From NCBI GenBank assembly GCA_025363505.1, contig JANYDV010000314.1:1-12988 (forward strand): a stretch of DNA of 12,988 nt, given 5' to 3'. The notes under the pieces are model-generated. The model searched no databases. It was not told the DNA's origin and saw only the letters and a program-made list of their open reading frames with translations. This stretch comes from Bacteroidota bacterium. GTDB taxonomy: Bacteria > Bacteroidota > Ignavibacteria > Palsa-1295. A program made the position numbers and the translations under genes. This document shows, one piece after another, positions 6,942 through 12,988 of this stretch (position 1 is its first letter; each line of letters starts with the position of its first letter).

Positions 6942-9426
6942 ATTTTAATTCGACAATTGTTACACCCATCCCGCCTTCTTCGCGATCTGCAAATCTAAAC
7001 GTTGCGACGACGGGATTTGTCTTGAGATATTGATGGATTCTCCTCCCGAGTGCTCCCGTGCCCGTGCCGTGGAGAATTTCCAATTTTTCCATACCACGAG
7101 CATTAGCATCAGAAATAAATTTATCTACCTCCATTACGCCGTCGTCGCCAAACTTTCCACGCAAATCAATACGGGGTTTGATCATTTCATCAAAGTACGT
7201 TCCGGTTTTTTGGATCGGGTTGCGCTCCACTTTTCGGGCTTCGGCATTCGAGATCACTTCAAGCTGTGAGCTTTTGACTTTCATCTTCATCGACCCAAAT
7301 AATACTTCGGCTTCCTTGCCATTGATCGCCGATACTTCACCTGTTTGTCCCGGGTTTGAGAATAAGCGTACTTTTGAACCGATGGCAAGCGGTGTATTTA
7401 TTTTTTCTGCGGCAGTACTGGTGCCGGTGTTGGCTTCGATAAGCTGAGTAATTTCTTTCAGCTCTTTCTTTTGCTTGATACGAAGTTCTGAGAGCGCATT
7501 GTCCTTAACATCTTGAATGGCATCAAGCGAAGCCGCTTCTCGGGCTTCACGAATTGCACGTTCGACAAAGCTATTGGCTTTTGTCAAGAGTTCATCGGCT
7601 TGAAGCGAGGCTTTGGTCAGAATCTTTTTTCGCTCGGAAGTGACTTCTTCATTTTTCCGTTCGTATTCAAATTTTTCGAACTGCGCTTTGCCAAGTTCGC
7701 GCTCGATCTCCTGTCGCCGAACCGAAAGTTCTTGTTCTTTTTCGGCAAGCGAGTTTATCAGCTGTTCGAGGCGATTCGTTTTCCCACCGGCAAGTTCTCG
7801 AGCACGCTTGATGATATTGCGAGGCATTTCATATCGCTCAGCAATTTCAAAAGCGTGTGAGGAACCGGGAATGCCGATTTGAAAACGATAGGATGGAGTG
7901 AGCGATGTCTGCACAAATTCCATCGAGCCGTTGATCGCACCATCTACTGCTTCGGCATATCCGGCAAGACGCCCATAGTGTGTTGTCGCGATCGTAAAGC
8001 CTGCAAACTTCGTCAAGTGCTCAAGAATACTTTCTGCAAGTGCACCGCCTTCTTCGGGTGCAGTGCCACTGCCAATTTCATCAAACAAGACGACACTATA
8101 TTCATTGACTTGAGCAAGAATATTTTTGAGCGATTGAATATGAGAACTGAATGTCGAAAGATCATCAGCGATTGACTGCGAATCACCTATGTCAACATAC
8201 AAACCGTCTATACTCGGAATGATTGAACCCTCACCACTCGGTATCGGCAAGCCTGCATAGGCAAGCAAGAGCGTCATCCCAACCGTTTTGAGCAGTACTG
8301 TCTTCCCACCGGCGTTCGGTCCTGTCAGGACAAGTGTGTGCTGATCGTTGTTGAGTTCAATAGTAAATGGAATCGTTTTTTCTTTGCCGAGCTTTGCGAT
8401 CAAGAACGGATGTCGTGCTTCGATCAACGTAAATTGTAATTCTTGCGGCGAGCGTTGCACTACTAATTGTGGGGTCAGTGCAAAAATAGAATTTGCAAAA
8501 CGCGATTTTGCATAGACCGACTCAAGATGTCCGCAAATTTCAAGCGACCGAAGAATCGGATGTACCGAGTCGCGAAGACGGTCGGTGAGTTCTCTTAGAA
8601 TGCGGTCAATTTCTCGCTGTTCGGCAAATTCAATTGAGCGAAGTTCGTTATTAAGATCAATCGTCTCGCTCGGTTCAATATAGATAGTCTGCCCTGTTTG
8701 CGACACCGAATGTATCATACCGGGCACACGGCGTTTATGTTCTGCTTTTACCGGAATCACCGAACGTCCGTCACGTTGGGTAATGATCTGCTCTTGAATA
8801 AGATCGTCTTCGTTGTAGCGCTTGAGCAGCGATACTAATTTATTTCGCAGACGCTCGCTGGTACTGACAATCTCGCGGCGGATACGATGAAGCTCGGCAC
8901 TGGCATTGTCTCGAATGTTTCCATTTTCATCGAATACTGAATCGAATGCCATTTCGAGCAGGCGATCTTCGAAAAGATGAATTGCTGATCGCCATAGTGT
9001 CGGCGCCGCTTTTGTTCGCTTCGCAAAAAAATCGCGAAGCAAACGCATTGACTTTAATGATGAAACCAGCGGTAAGCCTTCATCAAGATAGAGCGTGCTG
9101 CCTTCGATCTCCACTTTGTGCAAGGTGTTGCGAATATCAGCGATGCCGGAGTATGATGGCGTATCGCCACCGGCAATCAGATCGCGAAGTTCGTCAATCT
9201 CAAGATATGATTGTTCGATCTTCGCTTTGTCTAAACTCGGAACTAGCTCTTTAATAATGGCACCACGACCAAGTGGTGACGAGATAAAGCGCAAATGCGA
9301 TTCGAGAATGATATGAAATTCGAGTTTCTCGGCGGCGATACGAAATGGTCTGGGTATCGAACGCAAAAATTGATCGCGTACTTGCTCAAGCTCTCTTGTT
9401 GATTGGTCTATTTGTTGTTCGTCCAT
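6940..9426 (-). CDS. mutS2: MutS2 family ATPase with C-terminal Smr domain
   Basis: MutS2 is a dimeric ATPase implicated in suppression of homologous recombination and, in Bacillus, in processing of collided ribosomes. It is not a mismatch-repair protein. At 828 residues it is slightly longer than Bacillus MutS2 (about 785). Visible parts in order are an N-terminal core/lever region (with VIPVKAEHKRRVPGMIH and TIYIEPSE), Walker A GPNAGGKT at 369-376, Walker B FDEIGSG with Asp449-Glu450, the TTHYGRLAGYA switch, and a long charged coiled coil at about 560-690. A KOW-like beta segment (GSKVRLFSNPGQTGEVSAI) follows, then the Smr nuclease domain at 753-828 with IDLRGK and HGTGTGALG (His786). The Asp usual in the GTDP stretch after Walker B is Ala here (GTAP), a minor variation. 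The ATG at 9426 is 3 bases after the cvpA stop, with no Shine-Dalgarno. The cvpA-mutS2 pairing recalls the Bacillus locus, where the two lie close together. Confidence 0.96.
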   Translation of the reverse strand: MDEQQIDQSTRELEQVRDQFLRSIPRPFRIAAEKLEFHIILESHLRFISSPLGRGAIIKELVPSLDKAKIEQSYLEIDELRDLIAGGDTPSYSGIADIRNTLHKVEIEGSTLYLDEGLPLVSSLKSMRLLRDFFAKRTKAAPTLWRSAIHLFEDRLLEMAFDSVFDENGNIRDNASAELHRIRREIVSTSERLRNKLVSLLKRYNEDDLIQEQIITQRDGRSVIPVKAEHKRRVPGMIHSVSQTGQTIYIEPSETIDLNNELRSIEFAEQREIDRILRELTDRLRDSVHPILRSLEICGHLESVYAKSRFANSIFALTPQLVVQRSPQELQFTLIEARHPFLIAKLGKEKTIPFTIELNNDQHTLVLTGPNAGGKTVLLKTVGMTLLLAYAGLPIPSGEGSIIPSIDGLYVDIGDSQSIADDLSTFSSHIQSLKNILAQVNEYSVVLFDEIGSGTAPEEGGALAESILEHLTKFAGFTIATTHYGRLAGYAEAVDGAINGSMEFVQTSLTPSYRFQIGIPGSSHAFEIAERYEMPRNIIKRARELAGGKTNRLEQLINSLAEKEQELSVRRQEIERELGKAQFEKFEYERKNEEVTSERKKILTKASLQADELLTKANSFVERAIREAREAASLDAIQDVKDNALSELRIKQKKELKEITQLIEANTGTSTAAEKINTPLAIGSKVRLFSNPGQTGEVSAINGKEAEVLFGSMKMKVKSSQLEVISNAEARKVERNPIQKTGTYFDEMIKPRIDLRGKFGDDGVMEVDKFISDANARGMEKLEILHGTGTGALGRRIHQYLKTNPVVATFRFADREEGGMGVTIVELK

Positions 9427-9429
9427 TTG

Positions 9430-9930
9430 TTAATGCGACGGAGGTGGTGTGTCATCGAACACACCCTCCGATAATTTTGACGTAAGCGGTTTTAGCTGGC
9501 TTGCGATATTTGAGGTAATTGTAAGTATAGTCGGATAGATCTTCGAGCTATTAACCGTGGCTGCTGATGGAAGTTGGAAGAGTCGGAAAAAAGCACAGAC
9601 AAGCCCGACGATCAATAGCATTCTGAGTCCCGAAAATACAGCTCCGAAGATTCGATCAAAAAATGAAATGACTCCACGTTTGGGTTTGATCTTCTTAATA
9701 ATAAACGAGCCGACGATCATTAAAACGATAAACACGATAAAGAAGCCGAAGATCGGTCTTAAGTATCCGCTGTTGCCCAGAGAATCGCCAACTTGAGTAC
9801 CAAACATCGAAGCAATAAACATTGCCACAAGCAAAAGCAAGAACGAGGCAATGATCTCGATCATCCCTCGTCGCCATCCGCGCCAAACGGCAAGTGCTAA
9901 TACTAACCCAATAACAAGATCAAGTATCAT
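9430..9930 (-). CDS. cvpA: CvpA family membrane protein
   Basis: This is a 166-residue inner-membrane protein of the CvpA (colicin V production) family. The molecular function is not established; family members have been linked to colicin V export and to envelope stress tolerance. The opening MILDLVIGLVLALAVWRGWRRG is typical of the family: a first helix followed by a W-R-G-x-x-x-G turn. Four hydrophobic segments are visible at about 2-16, 22-45, 58-79 and 97-118. A basic loop (IKKIKPKRG) and the family-like FDRIFGAVFSGLR lie between segments 3 and 4, and a soluble polar tail runs from about 122 to 166. Its ATG overlaps the yqeY stop by one base (TAATG at 9932-9928), so translation is probably coupled. 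mutS2 follows after 3 bases. Confidence 0.88.
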   Translation of the reverse strand: MILDLVIGLVLALAVWRGWRRGMIEIIASFLLLLVAMFIASMFGTQVGDSLGNSGYLRPIFGFFIVFIVLMIVGSFIIKKIKPKRGVISFFDRIFGAVFSGLRMLLIVGLVCAFFRLFQLPSAATVNSSKIYPTILTITSNIASQLKPLTSKLSEGVFDDTPPPSH

Positions 9931-10388
9931 TACCCCGCCATCGCCGCTAATTTGTTCTTCACGATTTCTTGAATAAGCTTGCCGTCGGCTTTGCCCTTCA
10001 TTTCTTTCATCAAAATCGGAATGACTTTGTTGATCTCTGCAGGACCGCTAACACCTGTTTCGGTAATAACCTCAGCCACACGTTTTTCGATGTCTTCTTG
10101 CGAAAGCTGTTTTGGCAGATACTCGGTGATAATTTCGAGTTCAGCCTGTTCTTTTGCTGCTTGCTCGGGTCGGTTGTTCTTCGAATAAATATCAATGGAT
10201 TCGCGTCGTTTTTTTGCAGCGGTCATTAACATTTTCAATTCGTCTTCGGCATTCATTTCTCTGCCTGCTCCGCTCTTTTCAAACTCCAGCACCAAAGCAC
10301 GAATTCCTCGAAGGGTTTCGGTTCTGAGTTTATCTCCTGCTTTCATTGATGCCGTAAGTTCTGCTGTAACTCGTTCCTTTAATGACAT
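9930..10388 (-). CDS. yqeY: GatB/YqeY domain-containing protein
   Basis: This is a 152-residue stand-alone homologue of the C-terminal tRNA-binding tail of GatB, the amidotransferase subunit that makes Gln-tRNA(Gln) and Asn-tRNA(Asn). The role of free YqeY proteins is not well defined. The whole protein is the domain: LRTETLRGIRALVLEFEKS near residues 21-39, the KKRRESIDIY helix, the motif ITEYLPKQLS near 86-95, and the glycine-containing end KGKADGKLIQEIVKNKL. Length and motif order match the family (about 148-152 residues). The ATG at 10388 has no Shine-Dalgarno but lies next to a 12-base AT-rich palindrome. It appears to head the tight yqeY-cvpA-mutS2-hydrolase-accC-osmC run, being 36 bases from the SDR gene upstream and overlapping cvpA by one base. 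Confidence 0.94.
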   Translation of the reverse strand: MSLKERVTAELTASMKAGDKLRTETLRGIRALVLEFEKSGAGREMNAEDELKMLMTAAKKRRESIDIYSKNNRPEQAAKEQAELEIITEYLPKQLSQEDIEKRVAEVITETGVSGPAEINKVIPILMKEMKGKADGKLIQEIVKNKLAAMAG

Positions 10389-10389
10389 A

Positions 10390-10401
10390 GTTTATATAAA
10401 C
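10390..10401. promoter_or_regulatory. 12-base perfect palindrome before yqeY
   Basis: GTTTATATAAAC is perfectly self-complementary and ends one base before the yqeY start codon, inside the only sizeable gap (36 bases) ahead of the six-gene run. On the minus strand TAAGTTTA overlaps its far arm and differs by one base from the Bacteroidota -7 consensus TAnnTTTG, and TATAAA also lies within it. It could be a promoter core or operator for an operon starting at yqeY. AT-rich gaps make such palindromes easily by chance, and the position would leave almost no leader. Confidence 0.25.
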
Positions 10402-10424
10402 TTAATAATATTGAGATTGCGAAA

Positions 10425-11099
10425 TTAGGCTTTGTTCGGCAATCGGATTTGCGCTCCGTTGACTGCCTTGCCTGCATCGGAAGCGAGGAAAAAACACATC
10501 GCTGCGATGTCCTCCGGTATAGTCCAACGTTTGATTTCCTCAGGTGTTCCCCATTCTTCGTTAGCTTTGGTATGAATCACTTTTGGGATGAGACAATTTG
10601 CCGTCACTCCGTAGTCTTTTGTCTCTTCGGCTATGGCTTGGGTAAAGGCAATGACCGATGCTTTCGCGGCGATGTATGCCGCTTTTTGGGGTTCGGGATG
10701 AAGCGCAGTATCAGCACCAATCGTCACTATCGAGCCTTTACCAACAGGCTTCATTAACTTCACCGCTTCTTTGGCACAAACGAAGGTCGAAACAAGATTC
10801 AAATTTACTACTCTCAGAAAGTCGAGGAATGTCATTTCATCGAAATTCACAGGTGGTTTGATACCACCAATGGTCGCTATTAATTGATCAGGTATTCCAA
10901 ATTTGAGCGAAGCGGTATTAAATGTGGTATCAACCGACGTTTCATTGGTGCTATCAATTGTATCAAAGCTATATTTGTTATGCTTAAAATTATCATCAAA
11001 GGCATCGAAGCCTGCGACATTCCAGCCTTTGTCAAGATAAAAACCACGAATCGCACGTCCCAGACCGCCCGATGAACCTGTCAGAAATAGTGTAGCCAT
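10425..11099 (-). CDS. short-chain dehydrogenase/reductase, dihydropteridine-reductase-like
   Basis: This is a 224-residue NAD(P)-dependent Rossmann-fold oxidoreductase. The cofactor motif TGSSGGLGR is at 7-15 and the catalytic pair YIAAK gives Tyr142 and Lys146. Three features depart from classical SDRs. The NNAG motif is replaced by ATIGG (75-79). The serine expected about 13 residues before Tyr142 is absent, with GAD at 128-130. The segment after the catalytic helix reads IPKVIHTKANEEW rather than the usual PGxxxT. These three traits recall quinonoid dihydropteridine reductase-like SDRs (AGG near the cofactor, AGAKAAL before the Tyr, and P-x-x-I-D-T-P-x-N-R after it). SDR membership is certain. 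The pteridine link is inference from remembered motifs, and the substrate is unknown. It starts at ATG 11099, 45 bases after the upstream T9SS protein gene, without a clear Shine-Dalgarno but behind a possible promoter/operator. Confidence 0.9.
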   Translation of the reverse strand: MATLFLTGSSGGLGRAIRGFYLDKGWNVAGFDAFDDNFKHNKYSFDTIDSTNETSVDTTFNTASLKFGIPDQLIATIGGIKPPVNFDEMTFLDFLRVVNLNLVSTFVCAKEAVKLMKPVGKGSIVTIGADTALHPEPQKAAYIAAKASVIAFTQAIAEETKDYGVTANCLIPKVIHTKANEEWGTPEEIKRWTIPEDIAAMCFFLASDAGKAVNGAQIRLPNKA

Positions 11100-11107
11100 A
11101 ATTTTAC

Positions 11108-11129
11108 AATTGTTACAATTACAAAATTA
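11108..11129 (-). promoter_or_regulatory. candidate -7 box and dyad upstream of the SDR gene
   Basis: On the minus strand TAATTTTG (11129-11122) matches the Bacteroidota primary-sigma -7 consensus TAnnTTTG exactly and lies 22 bases from the SDR start codon. A TTTG-type -33 box at the usual distance is not obvious; the nearest ATTG is a few bases too far away. Directly downstream, AATTGT-T-ACAATT (11108-11120) is a perfect 6+1+6 inverted repeat between box and start codon, where a repressor would act. The 45-base gap is very AT-rich, so chance is a real alternative. Confidence 0.35.
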
Positions 11130-11144
11130 CGGCAATTTAACTTT

Positions 11145-12899
11145 CTATTTCGCAATCACCAGCTTTCCGCTGATGTGGGTCGAACCACAAATATATCTAT
11201 AGTAATAACTGCCGGTTGCTAAATCAGATGGCAATGTAATCTGCTTCTCGAAAGTACCTTCGGGATGCAGATCAGATGAGAGCAGCACCGCCACACTCTT
11301 CCCTAATTGATCAAACAACTCCAAACGAAGCGGTGCTTGGGATTGGAGAGTATAACGAGCAATGAGTTTGTAGTTGCCAATAAGAGGATTCGGAGTAATA
11401 GCCTCCGCACTAAAACCAAAATTGACTGGCAGATGCTCTCGAACAGATGTTTCAAGTCCGTTAATAGTCTTCGTGCCAAGACCACAAGACATCGCATAGC
11501 TATTATCGGTTGAAAAGCCGTAGATATAAGCACCAATGACGCTATCCGAAGTCAGGACGTGTGCTCCTTCACCTAAGTTTGATTTGAATGTAGCTTGAAT
11601 TACTTCCCAAGTCGAGTCTATGTTATATTTTTTTGAACTTAGCACATTGCTCCAACTCCCGACATGCTTGCCATCAAGAAGCAACGAATCGTGGTGCGCT
11701 CTCGGACTAATCACTGTTAAATAATTCGTATAATTAGCCTGACCTGAGCTTGAAATCTGGGAAGGAATTGAAAATAGTAATTGATTGGTGAACTGCTCTG
11801 CCGAGTTAATGACGAGCATTGCAGGGTCACCGACGTTACGATTTGATGTTGATGGAGCTGCGTGTGTAGAACCCAAAACATATTGCACAAGCATAAATGG
11901 TGCATCACTTGTCCAATTCGAGACTTCAGAAATATCATACAGATAGGCAATATCAAATTGCTTATTCAATACTTGAGCCATAGCCCCATTTCTATTGATA
12001 ATTTGATTTTCTTTTGACCCGGCAATAAGAAACCCATCACCGCCAAATTTCCTGCCGGCAAATGGAGCAGTAAGATATTGCTTACCCCATGAACGTATAG
12101 GCTGGAGCATTTCTAAAATGTGGTCGCATGACGGATCGGACGTAGGGATATTTGGGCAAACAGATGCGCCTTCTACTCCTATGGGTTTATCGGAAGAAAT
12201 CAAAGTACCGCTCAAATCAGTACCTTCGACGGGAACACCTCCTGTTTGGTACTGAACGCATTCGCCTTTATTCAGCGTCACACTATATGGCTTTCCTTTT
12301 GGGTGAGCAATAACCAGCACCGAGTCGTCTGTTTTAATATCTGCCGACGGAGTTATTGTTACTGTCGTATTATCCTGACTCGCAACAACGGTGAATTCAG
12401 AAGGGAGAAAAGCAAGTTTTGGGTCTACAATGAATGAATTATAAGATGCTATTACATACTGCTTCCCCCAACCAATTGTCGGAATGCAATACATACCATC
12501 ACTCGTGTAAGGAGCACTCGAGAGAAATGATACTGAGAGATCGGCATCATCCGACCATACGTGAATGGCTTTGTTTGCTTCAACAACTCCGCTACTCTGT
12601 AACTCCGCACTTTTCGATATTTCAATATTCGGCGGTAGCGAAGAAAGTGCAATTGTCTGATAAGCAGTTCCAAGTCTTGTTATTATCGGATTTACACCAA
12701 TTTGAACATTAATCGTCGTATTCGCTGAAGGTGTAATATAGATATAGAAAAATCGCGTACTCTCCAAAGTCCGATCAAAGTTCTGCGGAATACAAAACCA
12801 AAAATCGCGACCAAGATCAGTTTTGGGTTGTGCAATAACTGACCCAACTGCAAGCGATAATGTTACCAAAAGAAGCACAATTCTATAGAAATGACGCAT
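11145..12899 (-). CDS. IgGFc-binding-domain surface protein with T9SS sorting domain
   Basis: This is a 584-residue predicted secreted or surface-attached protein. The signal peptide is residues 1-23 (hydrophobic core LLLVTLSLAVGS, cleavage near VIAQ). The body resembles the Pfam IgGFc_binding domain: GRDFWFCIPQNF at 30-41, FYIYITPSANTTINVQI at 51-67, VVASQDNTTVTITPS at 171-185, LNKGECVQYQ at 209-218, DLSGTLISSDKPIGV at 228-242, and CDHILEMLQPIRSWGKQY at 258-275. The name derives from a mucin-associated domain; antibody binding is not implied for an environmental bacterium. Residues about 500-584 form a type A T9SS tail: ITPNPLIGNYKL, LRLELFDQLGKSVAVLL, ATGSYYYRY, and the terminal GKLVIAK. 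The ATG at 12899 opens directly into the signal peptide. There is no Shine-Dalgarno, and 89 bases of unassigned sequence lie upstream. The true ligand or adhesive role is unknown. Confidence 0.85.
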   Translation of the reverse strand: MRHFYRIVLLLVTLSLAVGSVIAQPKTDLGRDFWFCIPQNFDRTLESTRFFYIYITPSANTTINVQIGVNPIITRLGTAYQTIALSSLPPNIEISKSAELQSSGVVEANKAIHVWSDDADLSVSFLSSAPYTSDGMYCIPTIGWGKQYVIASYNSFIVDPKLAFLPSEFTVVASQDNTTVTITPSADIKTDDSVLVIAHPKGKPYSVTLNKGECVQYQTGGVPVEGTDLSGTLISSDKPIGVEGASVCPNIPTSDPSCDHILEMLQPIRSWGKQYLTAPFAGRKFGGDGFLIAGSKENQIINRNGAMAQVLNKQFDIAYLYDISEVSNWTSDAPFMLVQYVLGSTHAAPSTSNRNVGDPAMLVINSAEQFTNQLLFSIPSQISSSGQANYTNYLTVISPRAHHDSLLLDGKHVGSWSNVLSSKKYNIDSTWEVIQATFKSNLGEGAHVLTSDSVIGAYIYGFSTDNSYAMSCGLGTKTINGLETSVREHLPVNFGFSAEAITPNPLIGNYKLIARYTLQSQAPLRLELFDQLGKSVAVLLSSDLHPEGTFEKQITLPSDLATGSYYYRYICGSTHISGKLVIAK

Positions 12900-12988
12900 A
12901 AGTGTTTTGGATAGTATAATGATCTGACGTGAAGAACTTCATTCCACTTGTATTGTTACACTTCTCCTGAAATACTCTCTGCTATTCG

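Noticed and set aside
7058..7447. 129-codon plus-strand open frame opposite mutS2.
   Set aside because: It lies opposite the conserved Smr and linker coding region and shows no motif or start context of its own.
12913..12941. TATACT (minus strand, 12918-12913) as a -10 box and the dyad TGAAG-AA-CTTCA (12930-12941) as a promoter/operator for the IgGFc-domain gene.
   Set aside because: The -35 position at a 17-base spacer (TGAAGT) matches TTGACA poorly, there is no TAnnTTTG, and a 5-base dyad is common by chance.
12956..12988. Ten open codons ending in TAA on the minus strand as the 3' end of an upstream gene.
   Set aside because: Too short to recognise, and another frame is also open through this stretch.

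Overview
The window looks like chromosomal DNA from the Bacteroidota/Chlorobiota (FCB) group, possibly an Ignavibacteria- or Kapabacteria-like lineage. The evidence is two proteins ending in type IX secretion (T9SS) sorting domains plus a third orphan sorting-domain remnant, an outer-membrane PD40/CRD/OmpA protein, a match to the Bacteroidota -7 promoter consensus TAnnTTTG, and a near absence of Shine-Dalgarno sequences. The phylum-level call is fairly safe. The finer placement is a guess. There is no rRNA, tRNA, CRISPR array or insertion sequence that I can see, and no gene-free stretch longer than about 180 bases.

Layout. Bases 1-1475 (+) hold the 3' four-fifths of glmS, cut by the window edge. 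Bases 1543-3072 (+) hold an OmpA-family beta-propeller protein with PorE-like architecture. In the same frame directly after its stop (3073-3249) lies a 58-codon fragment that reads as the end of a T9SS sorting domain with no body attached. Everything from 3253 to 12899 is on the minus strand. In transcription order it is an IgGFc-binding-domain surface protein with a T9SS tail (12899-11145), a short-chain dehydrogenase resembling dihydropteridine reductase (11099-10425), yqeY (10388-9930), cvpA (9930-9430), mutS2 (9426-6940), a secreted CocE/S15-type hydrolase with a T9SS tail (6931-5138), a biotin carboxylase subunit (5141-3684) and an OsmC-family protein (3672-3253).

The six genes from yqeY to osmC are packed with overlaps or gaps of -4 to +11 bases and very probably form one operon. 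It combines housekeeping functions (tRNA-amidotransferase-like YqeY, membrane protein CvpA, recombination/ribosome-rescue ATPase MutS2, acyl-CoA carboxylation, thiol peroxide defence) with one secreted hydrolase. The T9SS theme links the outer parts: a PorE-like candidate envelope component, two cargo proteins and one dead cargo tail.

I do not see a convincing new multi-gene system. The points most worth a second look are the sharp base-composition break inside glmS (about 59% GC before base 840, about 48% after, by hand count), the orphan in-frame T9SS tail after the OmpA gene, the T9SS-tagged hydrolase embedded in a housekeeping operon, and the SDR lacking the usual catalytic serine.
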